Positions 49,369 through 59,295 of a stretch of 64,000 bases of DNA are shown piece by piece; within the stretch, counting starts at the first letter, position 1, and each line of letters begins with the position of its first letter. A model generated the notes under the pieces. That model worked only from the letters and a program-made list of their open reading frames with translations. It had not been told where the DNA came from and made no database searches. Made by a program: the position numbers and the translations under genes. Source of the DNA: Pseudomonas sp. TH31 (GTDB lineage Bacteria; Pseudomonadota; Gammaproteobacteria; Pseudomonadales; Pseudomonadaceae); the NCBI RefSeq assembly GCF_016650815.1, contig NZ_JAEKEZ010000015.1:124001-188000 (forward strand), read 5' to 3'.

Positions 49369-49838
49369 CTAATATTTCTTCCTGGTAAACCGCCCACGAA
49401 TCAGTACAAAAAACAGCGGTACAAAAAACACCCCAGTAGCGTCGCACTGAACATTCCGCCAGCACGCCCATACCGATGGCCTGCCGCCCCGCCGAACCGG
49501 CACCACTGCTCAAGGCCAACGGCAGCACGCCGAACATGAACGCCAGCACCGTACCGATCCCCCCCACTGGCACCACCAACATCACAAAGAACGGTACTGA
49601 CCAACTTTCATACAGCGCCGCGAGGCTCAAGAATACAAATATGATGGACACTGCATAAAGCAGCGGTGCCTGGGAACCCGACTGGCGCTCCTGAAAGGAC
49701 TGCCCGCTCCACTCGTGACCGATGCCTTCGGGCAATTGCTTGATGAGCGCTTTCACCTCGGCCACGGCCTCGCACGAGCTGACGCCCGGTGCTGGATCAC
49801 CTATCAGGCCTAGGGCCTTGATAACCTGTGAGCCTCTT
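49369..49838 (-). pseudogene. RND efflux transporter (AcrB/MexB type), C-terminal remnant
   Basis: The remnant reads GDPAPGVSSCEAVAEVKALI, then SGQSFQERQSGSQAPLLYAVS and LAALYESWSVPFFVMLVVPVG, the porter/transmembrane end of a hydrophobe/amphiphile efflux pump. About 80 residues between TVLA and FMFGVLPLALSSGAGS are missing in frame. Further on, two single-base gaps in G-runs (plus-strand C-runs at 49,459-49,460 and 49,431-49,434) disrupt the last helix; restoring them gives GGMFSATLLGVFFVPLFFVLIRG and a stop at 49,369. No start, no membrane fusion protein. Confidence 0.87.
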
Positions 49839-49856
49839 GATAGTCCGTGCGATGAA

Positions 49857-51128
49857 TCAGAAGCGGTAAGTGGCGCCAATACCAAAACCGTTCGCCCAGT
49901 TTTCATACTCGGCATTATAGGTTTGGCCAAGTTCGTTGCGGTTGTTAACCGTGACCGCTTCTTCCTTGAGGTAGGAATAAGCGAGGTCGATCGTCAGATC
50001 GTCGGTTGGGCTCCAGCCAGCACCCAGACTAAAAATCTGGCGATCACCAGTAGGGATACGCGGGGATCGATCGACATTGTTGGTCGGCGATTGGTCAATT
50101 GAAAGACCAGTACGCAGTACCCATTGCTTGTTCAACTGGTACGACACACCGATGGCGTGAGCCCAGGTGTCGTGCCAGTTCTGATCTTCAGTAATTTCGC
50201 CAAACTGCGTGACCAGCGCGCCAGGCACGCCGTCGTTCTGCACGCTGATTTCTTTCAGACGGCTCCAACGAGTCCAGGTACTGCCTGCGTACAACGTCCA
50301 CTGATCATTCAGTTCGTGAGTCACCGAGAAGTCCACCGACTCAGGCGTGGTGACATCCAATGAAGCATCGTACTTCTGATTCGGGCTCAGACCTGCCGCC
50401 GACAGCAGGCCGTAGTTGACGTGGGTGTCGCCCTCCAGTGTGTAATCCACTTTCGAGTGATAGGTCAGGCCAGCACGCGTGCTGTTGGTCAACTGAGCGA
50501 GTATCCCGATGTTGTAGCCCAATGCCGTGTCGGTGCCTTTGATATGCACCTCTCCATCAGGCGCTGCTTGAGTGAGCGACAAATCTGACTCGAGGGTTCC
50601 TTCGATATGGTTAAAAGTCGGGCCAAAACCGATGGAAATATAATCGTTGAAGGAGTAGCTGACAGTAGGCTGCAGCGAGATAACTTGAACTTCGCTCTTG
50701 CTGCCGAAATATTTACCGGCAAAACCGTTTTCGTAATCGGCAACCAAGCCAAACGGCGCGTAAACGCCAACACCGATAGCCCATTGTTCATTGATAGGTT
50801 TGACGTAGAAACCCATCGGAACGGTAACGAAGGGAACCATATCACCTTGGCTGGTCCCCCCGTTCGGGCTGGAACTGACATGGCTGATATCAGAGTATGC
50901 GTTGAGGAAGGTGACACCGCCGGTAACTTGCTCACGCTTGAGGCGCGACATGCCGGCAGGGTTACCGAACACGGTACTGGCATCGTCGGCAGCCGATGAG
51001 CGTCCAGCAAAACCGACCCCCATTCCACTTATGCTTTGTTCGTTGAGGGCAAACCCCGCTGCGAGGGCTTGGGTCGAGACGCAGGTAAAGGCGAGACTCA
51101 GAGTGCTTCCGAGCATTATTCTTTTCAT
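49857..51128 (-). CDS. FadL/OMPP1-family outer membrane transport protein
   Basis: A 423-residue beta-barrel for long-chain fatty acids or hydrophobic compounds. The signal peptide (MKRIMLGSTLSLAFTCVSTQALA) is followed by the family N-terminus AGFALNEQSISGMGVGFAGRSSAADDASTVFGNPAGMS, the plug region with the NPA motif. The barrel alternates strands and ends GIGATYRF, with a C-terminal Phe for BamA recognition. I chose ATG 51,128; the frame upstream begins with TTG. It looks intact, the only complete core-like gene between the IS region and gltS. Confidence 0.92.
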   Translation of the reverse strand: MKRIMLGSTLSLAFTCVSTQALAAGFALNEQSISGMGVGFAGRSSAADDASTVFGNPAGMSRLKREQVTGGVTFLNAYSDISHVSSSPNGGTSQGDMVPFVTVPMGFYVKPINEQWAIGVGVYAPFGLVADYENGFAGKYFGSKSEVQVISLQPTVSYSFNDYISIGFGPTFNHIEGTLESDLSLTQAAPDGEVHIKGTDTALGYNIGILAQLTNSTRAGLTYHSKVDYTLEGDTHVNYGLLSAAGLSPNQKYDASLDVTTPESVDFSVTHELNDQWTLYAGSTWTRWSRLKEISVQNDGVPGALVTQFGEITEDQNWHDTWAHAIGVSYQLNKQWVLRTGLSIDQSPTNNVDRSPRIPTGDRQIFSLGAGWSPTDDLTIDLAYSYLKEEAVTVNNRNELGQTYNAEYENWANGFGIGATYRF

Positions 51129-51511
51129 AGTCAAATACCAGATAATAGAAGAGAAAGACCATCAACGCTTAAAGTTAGAGTTCACCAGAAACCAGCGGCA
51201 ATCACTTCAACAGACTAAAATGACTACGTGCCGAGTCCCAATTTCCATTCAACGCATAAATACACCCAGCAAAACGGGGTCTTGGTGAAAGGTTCTGTAG
51301 AGAGGAATAATATAAATCAGAATAAAACAGGTAGTTATGAGACTTGTCTTGAAAAACGTTTATCCCGCACCTTCCTGGCCCAGCCCCACGCGCAAAAATT
51401 CACTGAATTTCAGACATATCTCATAGCGCTGCTCATCAATCCCGGAAGAAAATCACTGACATAAATCACCGGCACGTGTTTCCGACAGAACCGTGCGGCA
51501 TACTAAAAATT
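51129..51511. other. Intergenic, divergent between the porin and SDR genes
   Basis: A+T-rich spacer that should hold both promoters. I cannot point to convincing elements or a gene. Confidence 0.5.
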
Positions 51512-51523
51512 ATGGTGAGCAAC

Positions 51524-52263
51524 ATGAGAACATCAGCCTTGGTAACCGGCGTGAGTCGTGGCATTGGCTACGCAATCACTGAATATTTAGCCTCGCAAGA
51601 GATCGACCTGATATTGCTGCCACAGGATCCAGAAAGGCTTCGCCAGGCTAAGCAGTCAATTATCGCAGCACATCCAAAATGTGAAGTGAGCACTGCCCTC
51701 ATCGACATGAACAGCGTAAGAAAAATCGAAAATCAGCTAGACGCGATCATTGAGCATTATCCACCCATTTCAATATTTATAAACTCCGAAGGAATTCTGA
51801 GATTCGGCGCATCAGAAATGCCGGTAGCGCAACTACTTGAGCTGCTAACGATAAACTTGATATCCACACTCGTCATTTCAAACAAATTGGCCGCGAAAAT
51901 TAAATTGCGCAGAGCTGGCCATATATTCACCCCCTCCTCAATCGCAGGATTGGAAAATAAGAGCGCGTCGGCCGCGCACGCTTCATCGAAGGCCGGTTTG
52001 ATCAGTTATAACCAAGCGCTCTACAGCAAACTTCTGCCATACGGTGTTAATGCTACCTGCCTGTGCCCAGGCAGTGCAAACACAGACATGACCAATGATG
52101 ACGGATAAATAATGAAGAAGAAATACAGATCCTCGATATCGCTTCAGCCATAAAACTCATACTAGCACTGAGTAGGACATCCGCCACACCAAAACTTGAA
52201 ATTCATTGCAAGCTTATGGATCTTGAGGCACTTCAGTCTGTGCATAAACAACCCGTTTATTGA
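51524..52263 (+). CDS. SDR-family oxidoreductase, frameshifted as given
   Basis: The start at 51,524 gives MRTSALVTGVSRGIGYAITEY, a classical short-chain dehydrogenase: the cofactor motif TGVSRGIG, Asn-Ser in place of the usual NNAG (FINSEGI), catalytic Ser in TPSSIAG, and a degenerate active-site tetrad in which HASSKAG replaces YxxxK, so the Tyr is absent. A stop appears at GGATAA (52,103). One more G gives INNEEEIQILDIASAIKLIL and an end at 52,263, about 247 residues. With no Tyr it may not be a functional dehydrogenase. Confidence 0.75.
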
Positions 52264-52365
52264 AATAATCTCGCACATCCACTCCAGCGCCTCCACCGCT
52301 CATTATTTAATTGTATTCGGCTGGCGAAACACACTCGCCTCTGAATGAATACTCAGGAATACCCA

Positions 52366-53574
52366 ATGGTTCAGCTAGATTTTTACGGAACACTTGTGGC
52401 CGCCTCTTTAGTACTTCTACTAGGTCGCGGACTTGTCGCACGTGTCGGGTTTTTACGTGCCTACAACATCCCGGAGCCAGTTGCAGGTGGTTTGCTGGTC
52501 GCCCTGCTTCTATTGTCTTTGCGGTTTTTTGATATTGAAGTCCGGTTTGATACTTCACTTCAAAACCCCTTAATGTTGGCCTTCTTTGCCACCATTGGCT
52601 TAAGTGCAGACTTCGCCAGCCTTAAGAAAGGCGGACGCGTGGTGGGGATATTCCTACTCGCAGTCACGGGATTCCTAGTGGTCCAAAATGCAATGGGCAT
52701 CACCCTCGCAAAAGTGTTGAGGCTTGATCCTTTGATGGGCTTGCTGACAGGTTCAATTACGTTGTCGGGCGGCCATGGCACCGGCGCTGCCTGGGGATCG
52801 ACGTTCAGTGAGCAGTTTGGTCTCGCTTCCGCATCTGAACTTGCGATGGCATCTGCGACATTTGGCCTAGTGCTGGGCGGCTTGATTGGCGGTCCGGTTG
52901 CACGCCTGCTCATTAAACGTGTAAAGACACCCGGTCTCACACAAGAAGAACCGCACTTTCCAAAGGGCTTTGAGCAGCCGAACAAGGAACGCTCGATCAC
53001 GCCATTTTCGTTTATCGAAACGCTCGCTCTGATCGCCGTCAGCTTACTGGCAGGCTCACTCCTGAACGGCCTGCTCCACGGAACCGCATTTGAACTGCCA
53101 ACGTTCGTATGTGTCTTGTTCGTGGGTGTAGTTCTACGCAATGGTCTGTCAGCACTTGGCCTGTATCAGGTATTTGAGCGTGAAGTCTCCGTGCTGGGGA
53201 ACGTCAGTTTGTCGCTGTTTCTGGCGATTGCTCTGATGTCGCTCAAGCTGTGGGATCTGGCGGCGCTGGCGTTGCCATTCTTCATCATCCTGGCGGCGCA
53301 AACGTTGGTCATGGCGCTGTTTGCCATATTCGTGACGTTCAGGGTCATGGGCAGCAACTACGATGCGGCAGTACTGGCAGCAGGGCACTGTGGTTTTGGA
53401 CTGGGCGCCACACCCACTGCCATCGCCAACATGCAAGCTGTGACACAGCGCTACGGGCCTTCGAAGATAGCATTTCTAGTAGTGCCAATGGTGGGGGCGT
53501 TCTTCATCGACATCATTAATGTGATTGTGATCAAGTTGTTCCTAGCGCTGCCGTTCCTCGGCGCTGCAGGTTGA
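52366..53574 (+). CDS. gltS: Sodium/glutamate symporter GltS
   Basis: A 402-residue inner-membrane protein with about 10-12 helices. I prefer ATG 52,366 (MVQLDFYGTLVAASLVLLLGR), preceded by CAGGAAT; an in-frame ATG at 52,345 is possible. Family features are the repeated re-entrant motifs LSGGHGTGAAWGSTF and AAGHCGFGLGATPTAIANM and NIPEPVAGGLLVALLLL. It imports glutamate with Na+. It looks intact and is followed by a terminator. Confidence 0.93.
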   Translation: MVQLDFYGTLVAASLVLLLGRGLVARVGFLRAYNIPEPVAGGLLVALLLLSLRFFDIEVRFDTSLQNPLMLAFFATIGLSADFASLKKGGRVVGIFLLAVTGFLVVQNAMGITLAKVLRLDPLMGLLTGSITLSGGHGTGAAWGSTFSEQFGLASASELAMASATFGLVLGGLIGGPVARLLIKRVKTPGLTQEEPHFPKGFEQPNKERSITPFSFIETLALIAVSLLAGSLLNGLLHGTAFELPTFVCVLFVGVVLRNGLSALGLYQVFEREVSVLGNVSLSLFLAIALMSLKLWDLAALALPFFIILAAQTLVMALFAIFVTFRVMGSNYDAAVLAAGHCGFGLGATPTAIANMQAVTQRYGPSKIAFLVVPMVGAFFIDIINVIVIKLFLALPFLGAAG

Positions 53575-53635
53575 AGCTCAAGCTCTCTGGCCTTTTGTGA
53601 TCTCTGACGGACAAATTGCACGTGCTCGACAAATG

Positions 53636-53665
53636 GCTGACGGCATCCGTTTCGTCAGCTTTTTT
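53636..53665 (+). terminator. Intrinsic terminator after gltS
   Basis: GCTGACG and CGTCAGC pair around a 10-base loop, followed by TTTTTT. Confidence 0.85.
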
Positions 53666-53773
53666 GCCAGTGGATTATTAATCCCACCTAATAAAAAATG
53701 AGACATGTCTTACATTATCGTCAGTCACGCGAGGCTACGCTGCAAAAAATATACAAATGAGTGAGTGTCAATA

Positions 53774-54198
53774 ATGAGTTGTTTATCTCGTACCAGTAAT
53801 TTCATGAGGGTATTAATTGCCGAGCATCAGTTTGAGCAACGCATTGTGATAGAAAGGTCCCTCGGTCTATTAGGGTACTTCAGAATTTGCCCTGTGGCGT
53901 CTTTCTACGATCTCATAGCGCTTTCTCATTACAGCCCGAGTATCTACGACCGTTTTGATCTATTGATTGTCAACGCCAAATTGGTGTCAACCGAAGGGCT
54001 CAACGTTCTGGCTTTTTTTGTGAACAACCCCCGTTTCAAGCACGTATTAATCTATGACACGAATCGTGAGCAAGGGGAGGCACCAAGATTTTATCTGATC
54101 AGCCATATCAGCAGGTACGGCTGGTCAATACGTTCAGCTACGAAGCGCTCGTGGATTTCATCTCCTTGATCCCTCAAAAACAACTACAAGCGCAATAG
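53774..54198 (+). pseudogene. Receiver-like regulator upstream of an EvgA-type gene, frameshifted
   Basis: The frame starting near 53,774 (or at MRVLIAEHQFEQR, 53,804) resembles a stand-alone CheY-like domain. The phosphoacceptor region reads LLIVNAKL, with Asn where Asp is expected. The frame breaks at the G-run 54,074-54,077; one extra G continues as GTKILSDQPYQQVRLVNTFSYEALVDF and ends at TAG 54,198. Restored length is about 142 residues. It precedes a damaged LuxR-type regulator on the same strand. Confidence 0.65.
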
Positions 54199-54369
54199 CC
54201 ATCGGCATCTTCTAAAGGTTGACATTTTATTTCGATTTATAATTCGTTCAAGTTTTAGCAAAAAAAGCCAAGCAGAAATGAAAGCGCGTCAAAGATTCCT
54301 GAAGGGAACCAATATTTTTAATAGAGACTAAACTCTTCGAAACGGTTCGAATTGGAATAACAACTATAA

Positions 54370-54958
54370 ATGAACAATCGAATCCTTGTTGCAGACGATC
54401 ATCCTGCTATTCGAATGACCATCCAATTTCTGCTGGCGAGCGAAGGGTTTAATGTTGTAGCGGAAACGAACAATGGCGCAGATGCAATCGAGTTGGTAAA
54501 ATGGGCTTTGCCCATCGATATTAATTCTGGACATTGGAATCCCCGCCATCGATGGTTAACGGTCATCAGTAAAATCACCACCAAATACAAATTGGATAAA
54601 ATAGCTGTGCTGACAGGGTTGCCGTCGAGCCCTTTAGCCGAGCACTACAGGAAGTTAGGTGCTCATGGATTCGTCAGTAAACAAAATGAGCTTTACGAGT
54701 TGGTGCTTGCTGTAAGGGCCGTTCGAACCAATGAAGACTATTTTCCTAATCTGCCCTCTTTTCCACGCCACAGAGAAAATCTTGGCCAGGAGAGCGAACT
54801 TTTGCAGCGTTTAACAACTTGTGAGCTCAGGGTCATGCAACAACTTCTGCATGGCATGAGCAATAAAGCAATCGCTGACCACATGAAGTTAAGCAGCAAA
54901 ACCGTCACTGCCCAAGCTTAACGTGGAAACTTTGGTGGACTTATATGCACTGGCTTAG
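54370..54958 (+). pseudogene. EvgA/BvgA-like LuxR-type response regulator, degraded
   Basis: The receiver begins NRILVADDHPAIRMTIQF with intact acidic residues, and the C-terminal half has LTTCELRVMQQLLHGMSNKAIADHMKLSSKTV, a LuxR/FixJ helix-turn-helix. Two compensating frame changes turn the phosphorylation segment into DINSGHWNPRHRW; the neighbouring frame reads IILDIGIPAIDG, showing the lost Asp. A gap of roughly 20-24 bases after KTVTAQ removes part of the last helix. KLNVETLVDLYALA follows in another frame, ending at TAG 54,958. These are more than single homopolymer errors. Confidence 0.8.
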
Positions 54959-54993
54959 TGCAACGGTTCGAATTGATCCAACGCCTTTATTAT

Positions 54994-55683
54994 TTAAATA
55001 CTTTTGAAATGAGCTTGCAGTTTAAATAGCTCTGTGTCGGTGCGAATTCCCAGCTTTCTGAAAGCCGCTTGTTTTTGCCCACTGATTGCTTTACGGCTAC
55101 GGGAGAACTTGATCGTAACTTAGGACACCGACAACCCTTCCAGGCAACAGCGCAACACTTCACGCTCTTTGGGAGAAAGCTCGGGGTATTCAACGAGGGC
55201 TCGATCACCATCAAAAGTATGATCATTCTCTGTCAATTGCGGCACGGGCAGCTTTTCCAATTCCGCTGCAATCGCCGGCGCCAGGTAAATTCGGTCAAGG
55301 GTGGCCATCCGAACGGCCCTCAAGAGTTCGTCGGTTTCCTGTGATTTACCCACAAACCCATTCACGCCCGCTCGAATACAAATGTTGATCGTTGCGGCCC
55401 TTTCCGACGACGAGAAAATTACAATCCGCAAATTTGGATGACTTCTGCGGACTGAGTGTATCAACCGGATGCCATCAAGTTCGCCATCGGCCAATTGATA
55501 GTCGAGTATCAGCAAGTCCGTTTCGTGGGTGCGCAATCCCTCTATCAGGCTACGGCTAGTTGTGTACACCCCTGTTACTTTGAAGTCGGTCTCCAGAGAA
55601 AGCCGAATTTTTAATGCCTCACGAATCAATGCGTGATCATCGAGCAGGGCAATTCGCAGCGGTGAAATTACGGACCATCTCAT
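54994..55683 (-). pseudogene. NarL/RcsB-type response regulator with an in-frame nonsense codon
   Basis: From ATG 55,683 the receiver is complete: IALLDDHALIREALKI with the Asp pair, LLILDYQLADG with the phosphoacceptor, and FVGKSQ with the Lys. The helix-turn-helix begins LSPKEREVLRCCLEGLSVS, then TAA (55,120-55,122) interrupts it. In the same frame it continues VTIKFSRSRKAISGQKQAAF and RKLGIRTDTELFKLQAHFKSI to a second stop at 54,994. One C-to-T change in a CAA codon would explain this. As given, the product lacks DNA binding. Confidence 0.85.
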
Positions 55684-55963
55684 CGCCACGTTCCTATTCA
55701 GGCTGGGGGTAGGAAAGACCTTACGTCATTCCAAAAATAATCCGATCCACATTATCTTAGTTTTGGCCCTAAAGAAGTCACTGAAGCTCATGCTTTTTTC
55801 TTGAGCAAGCCCCTTATTACGCCTACTTGCTGAGGGTTGAAAGTCCGACGAAGTTTGAGACAAGTCTTGTTCTCGCGGCTTGACTCGCTTGTCACAATTA
55901 GCTTCATCACGAGTACAGGCTTGATCAGCTCGTAACTACTGCAGATCAACATGGAGCGTAAAG

Positions 55964-56548
55964 ATGGCACTTTCCCTGAGCAAAAACCAATCCATCTCCC
56001 TGGAAAAAACGGCCGGTGGCGGACTGACAAGTATCAGTCTCGGCCTCGGCTGGGATCCGGTGAAAGCCGGTTTCCTTGGCAAGCTGATGGGCAACGGTGG
56101 CGAAATCGATCTTGACGCTTCTTGCATCCTCCTGGACAGCGAACTGAAACCTGTTGACTTGGTCTGGTTCCGTCAACTTGAGTCCCGGGACGGTTCGATC
56201 AAACACTCGGGTGATAACCGCACGGGGGACGGTAATGGTGACGACGAAACCATTCATGTTGACCTGCAACGACTGCCTGCATCGGTTAAATATCTGGTGT
56301 TCACCGTCAACAGCTTCACCGGGCAGACATTCGAGAAAGTAGAAAATGCCTACTGTCGCATCGTCAACGCTGGCAACAATTCGGAGCTGGCGCGTTTCAA
56401 TCTATCTGAGCGTGGCGGTCATACCGGCATTGTCATGGCGAGCCTGGCACGCGACAGCGGTGATTGGGAGTTCAAGGCAATCGGCAAGATTACCAACGGC
56501 CGCACGGCTGAAGATCTGGTGAGCCTTGCTGTTCAGGCGGTGCGTTAA
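55964..56548 (+). CDS. terZ: TerD-family protein TerZ
   Basis: A 194-residue TerD-domain protein, first gene of the ter operon. The conserved ends are ALSLSKNQSISLEKT and LGLGWDP, with the Ca2+-binding acidic loops (EIDLDASCILLD, NRTGDGNGDDETI). Such proteins bind calcium and take part in tellurite, phage and colicin resistance at the membrane. The stop TAATG overlaps the next start. Promoter signals in the preceding 280 bases are not clear to me. Confidence 0.92.
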   Translation: MALSLSKNQSISLEKTAGGGLTSISLGLGWDPVKAGFLGKLMGNGGEIDLDASCILLDSELKPVDLVWFRQLESRDGSIKHSGDNRTGDGNGDDETIHVDLQRLPASVKYLVFTVNSFTGQTFEKVENAYCRIVNAGNNSELARFNLSERGGHTGIVMASLARDSGDWEFKAIGKITNGRTAEDLVSLAVQAVR

Positions 56549-57722
56549 TGACGACTCTCAAACCGGGCGGCAACGCGCCGGTTGCTCCCGGCCAGATTCG
56601 CGTCGATGTCAATTACTCGCCAGTTCCCGGAGCTGAAATTGATGTCTCAGCCTTCGTGCTGGACGCTGCCGGCAAGGTCCGCGATGACGACGACATGTGT
56701 TTCTACGGCCAACCCAGTGTGCTGGGCGGCGTATTGCAAATGACTGATTCGTCTGCCGGCCGCACAGTGTTTACCCTTGATCCGAGCCGTCTGGGACTTG
56801 CTGTCGAAAAAGTGGCTTTGGCGGCTACGATCCACGACAACAAGGCCAGCTTCGAACAAGTCTCTCGACTCTCGGTAACGGTCTCGGGCGGGATTGAAGC
56901 TCAGCTTCCAACCGCTGGCATGAAAGAAACTGCACTCATCCTCGGCGAGTTCTATCGCCGCCAGGGCGAGTGGAAGTTCCGCTGCGTGGCCCAAGGCTTT
57001 GCCGGGGGCTGGAACCCTTGTCCAAACATTTTGGTGTAGCAGATGCTGCCTCGACTCCGACGCCTGCGCCCGCTCAAACCAGTCTCCAGGCTGCTCCAAC
57101 TCCGCAGGCCGCGTCGATGTCTTCGATCAGCCTGAACAAGATTACCCTGGACAAGACTCGCTCCTCGATCAGCCTCGAGAAAACCGCTGCTGGTTTCGGC
57201 GAAATCAAAGTGAACCTGGACTGGAACAAAGGCAGCGGTGGCGGTTTCTTGAACCGGAGCACATCCATCGACCTCGACCTCGGCTGTCTCTATGAACTTC
57301 AGGACGGCCGCAAGGGTGTGGTGCAAGCTTTGGGCAGAGCGTTCGGTAGTTTGAATAGCGAACCCTACATCCAGCTGATGGACGATGACCGCACCGGCTC
57401 TATTGCTGGCGGGGAATGGCTCCACATTAACGGAACGCAGTGGAGTGAGGTCCGTCGCATCTTGATTTACGCCTTCATTTACGAAGGCGCACCCGACTGG
57501 AAAGACACTGATGGACTCGTAACCCTCTACATCCCCGGCCAATCCGGTATCGAAATCCGGCTCAATGAAGAGGGTGGACGTGAAGGTACGTGCGCTATCG
57601 CTTTGCTCGAAAACGTCAACGGCGCCGTCAAGGTCTCTCGACGGGTGGACTTCCACCGAGGGCAAGGTGCCATGGACCAAGCATATGGTTGGGGCATGCG
57701 CTGGTCCGTTGGTTCGAAATAA
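56548..57722 (+). CDS. terA: Tellurium resistance protein TerA, frameshifted as given
   Basis: Two segments in adjoining frames belong together. The first is a TerD-like N-terminal half (MTTLKPGGNAPVAPG...GEFYRRQGEWKFRCVAQGFAGG). The second is a C-terminal half (LEPLSKHFGVADAAS, a Pro/Ala-rich linker, then ISLNKITLDKTRSSISLEK and IDLDLGCLYELQDG). Adding one G to the run 57,004-57,008 gives FAGGLEPLSKHFG and a protein of about 391 residues, normal for TerA. It overlaps terZ and is followed by terB after a 47-base gap. Confidence 0.9.
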
Positions 57723-57768
57723 CAATCCTGGCGGGGTCCTCCGACCCTGTCCTTTTAGGAGAATTCCA

Positions 57769-58218
57769 ATGCTTGCATGGCTTAAAACGAACGCTACGAA
57801 AGCCCGTGCCGCGTTAACCACCGAGGTGGCGAAACTCAAGAACCAGAAGTTCATGGATGCCACCACCGCGGGTTGCGCAATGGTGGCTGCGGCTGATGAC
57901 GACATCTCTGCGGCTGAGAAATCGAAGATGGTCGGGTTTATCACCAACTCACCTGAACTGAAAGTGTTCGACATCAAGGAGGTGATCAACTCATTCAACG
58001 ACCACTGCACAAAACTCGAGTTCGACCTGCAGATCGGTCGGGCTGAAGCGTTGAAGGTGGTCGGCAAGCTCAAAGGCAACGATGGCGCTGCTCGCCTGCT
58101 GGTCCGGGTCGTATGTTCCGTCGGCGCATCCGATGGCAACTTCGACGACAACGAAAAAGCGGCCTGCCGCCAGATCTGTCTTGAGCTGGGTCTCAACCCG
58201 GCTGATTTCGAACTCTAA
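57769..58218 (+). CDS. terB: Tellurium resistance protein TerB
   Basis: A 149-residue all-helical protein. The start at ATG 57,769 is preceded by TTAGGAG. It has the TerB pattern DATTAGCAMVAAADDDISAAE with acidic metal-binding residues, repeated in VVCSVGASDGNFDDNEKAA. TerB associates with TerC at the inner membrane. A longer frame upstream lies inside terA and is not used. Confidence 0.94.
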   Translation: MLAWLKTNATKARAALTTEVAKLKNQKFMDATTAGCAMVAAADDDISAAEKSKMVGFITNSPELKVFDIKEVINSFNDHCTKLEFDLQIGRAEALKVVGKLKGNDGAARLLVRVVCSVGASDGNFDDNEKAACRQICLELGLNPADFEL

Positions 58219-58229
58219 GGAACCGAACC

Positions 58230-59264
58230 GTGGAAGCAACTCAAATCGGATTCCCTCCGTTGACTATGGCCGTGTTCATCGGGATCGCGCTTGGCGCGCT
58301 TCTGCTCGATATGGTCACGCACCGTGGCGACAAGCCAATAACACTGGTCAATGCTTCAATATGGTCGGTGTTCTGGATCGCCATCTCAATGGCGTTTGCA
58401 GGTTTCCTGTACGTCCAGCATGGTGAAGAAGTCGCCAGTCTTTTCGTCACCGGCTACGCCCTGGAAAAAGTCCTGAGCGTGGACAATCTGTTCGTATTCA
58501 TGGCGATCTTCACTTGGTTCAAAGTACCGGATGCCCTGCGCCATCGTGTTCTGTACTGGGGCATCATCGGCGCGATCGTGTTCCGCGGCATTTTCGTTGC
58601 GATCGGTACAGGGCTCCTGGCATTCGGTCCCTGGGTCGAGATCGCATTTGCGCTGATCGTTGCGTGGACTGCCATCATGATGTTGCGCGCCGGCGGTGAT
58701 GATGAGAAGGAGGAAGACTACTCCAAGCACATGGCGTATCGCTTCGCACAGAAGTTGTTCCCGGTATGGCCAAAACTTCACGGTAATAACTTTTTCGTGA
58801 CCCGCAAGGTCCTGCAAGGAGAGCTGGAGAAGCCAGAAAACAAAGGCATGACACTGGCGGCAAAAGGCACGGTCTTCGCTACCCCGCTATTCCTTTGCCT
58901 GGTGGTTGTTGAAGTCACTGACGTGCTCTTCGCATTCGACTCTGTTCCGGCGGTTATCGCGGTCAGCCGTGAACCCCTGATTGTCTACTCGGCCATGCTG
59001 TTCGCCATTCTGGGCTTGCGTACGTTGTACTTCGTTCTCGAAGCGTCAAAACGCTACCTGGTGCACCTAGAAAAAGCGGTCATCGCACTGCTGTTCTTCA
59101 TCGCGGTCAAGCTCGGCTTGAATGCGACCAACCACATGTTTGACCACGGCTACAACATCGATGCGAACACCAGCTTATTGATCGTAATGGTGGTTCTGGT
59201 AATCGGCATCGTCGCGAGCGTGATCTTCCCTGGAAACGCAGAAACACAATCCGAAAGCAAATGA
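58230..59264 (+). CDS. terC: TerC integral membrane protein
   Basis: A 344-residue protein with about nine membrane helices. Conserved residues include LEKVLSVDNLFVFMAIF with the helix-embedded Asp and Asn, and the second copy VVEVTDVLFAFDSVPAVIAV with metal-ligand acids. TerC is the membrane anchor of the Ter complex and is linked to metal or Mn2+ homeostasis in related proteins. It starts 11 bases after terB. Confidence 0.95.
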   Translation: MEATQIGFPPLTMAVFIGIALGALLLDMVTHRGDKPITLVNASIWSVFWIAISMAFAGFLYVQHGEEVASLFVTGYALEKVLSVDNLFVFMAIFTWFKVPDALRHRVLYWGIIGAIVFRGIFVAIGTGLLAFGPWVEIAFALIVAWTAIMMLRAGGDDEKEEDYSKHMAYRFAQKLFPVWPKLHGNNFFVTRKVLQGELEKPENKGMTLAAKGTVFATPLFLCLVVVEVTDVLFAFDSVPAVIAVSREPLIVYSAMLFAILGLRTLYFVLEASKRYLVHLEKAVIALLFFIAVKLGLNATNHMFDHGYNIDANTSLLIVMVVLVIGIVASVIFPGNAETQSESK

Positions 59265-59295
59265 CTAATTGCATTTACCATAAGGAATTCTACCC

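Noticed and set aside
53698..53712. AGACATGTCT palindrome before the receiver gene as an operator
   Set aside because: Only 10 bases and no matching second copy at a related promoter; too likely by chance.
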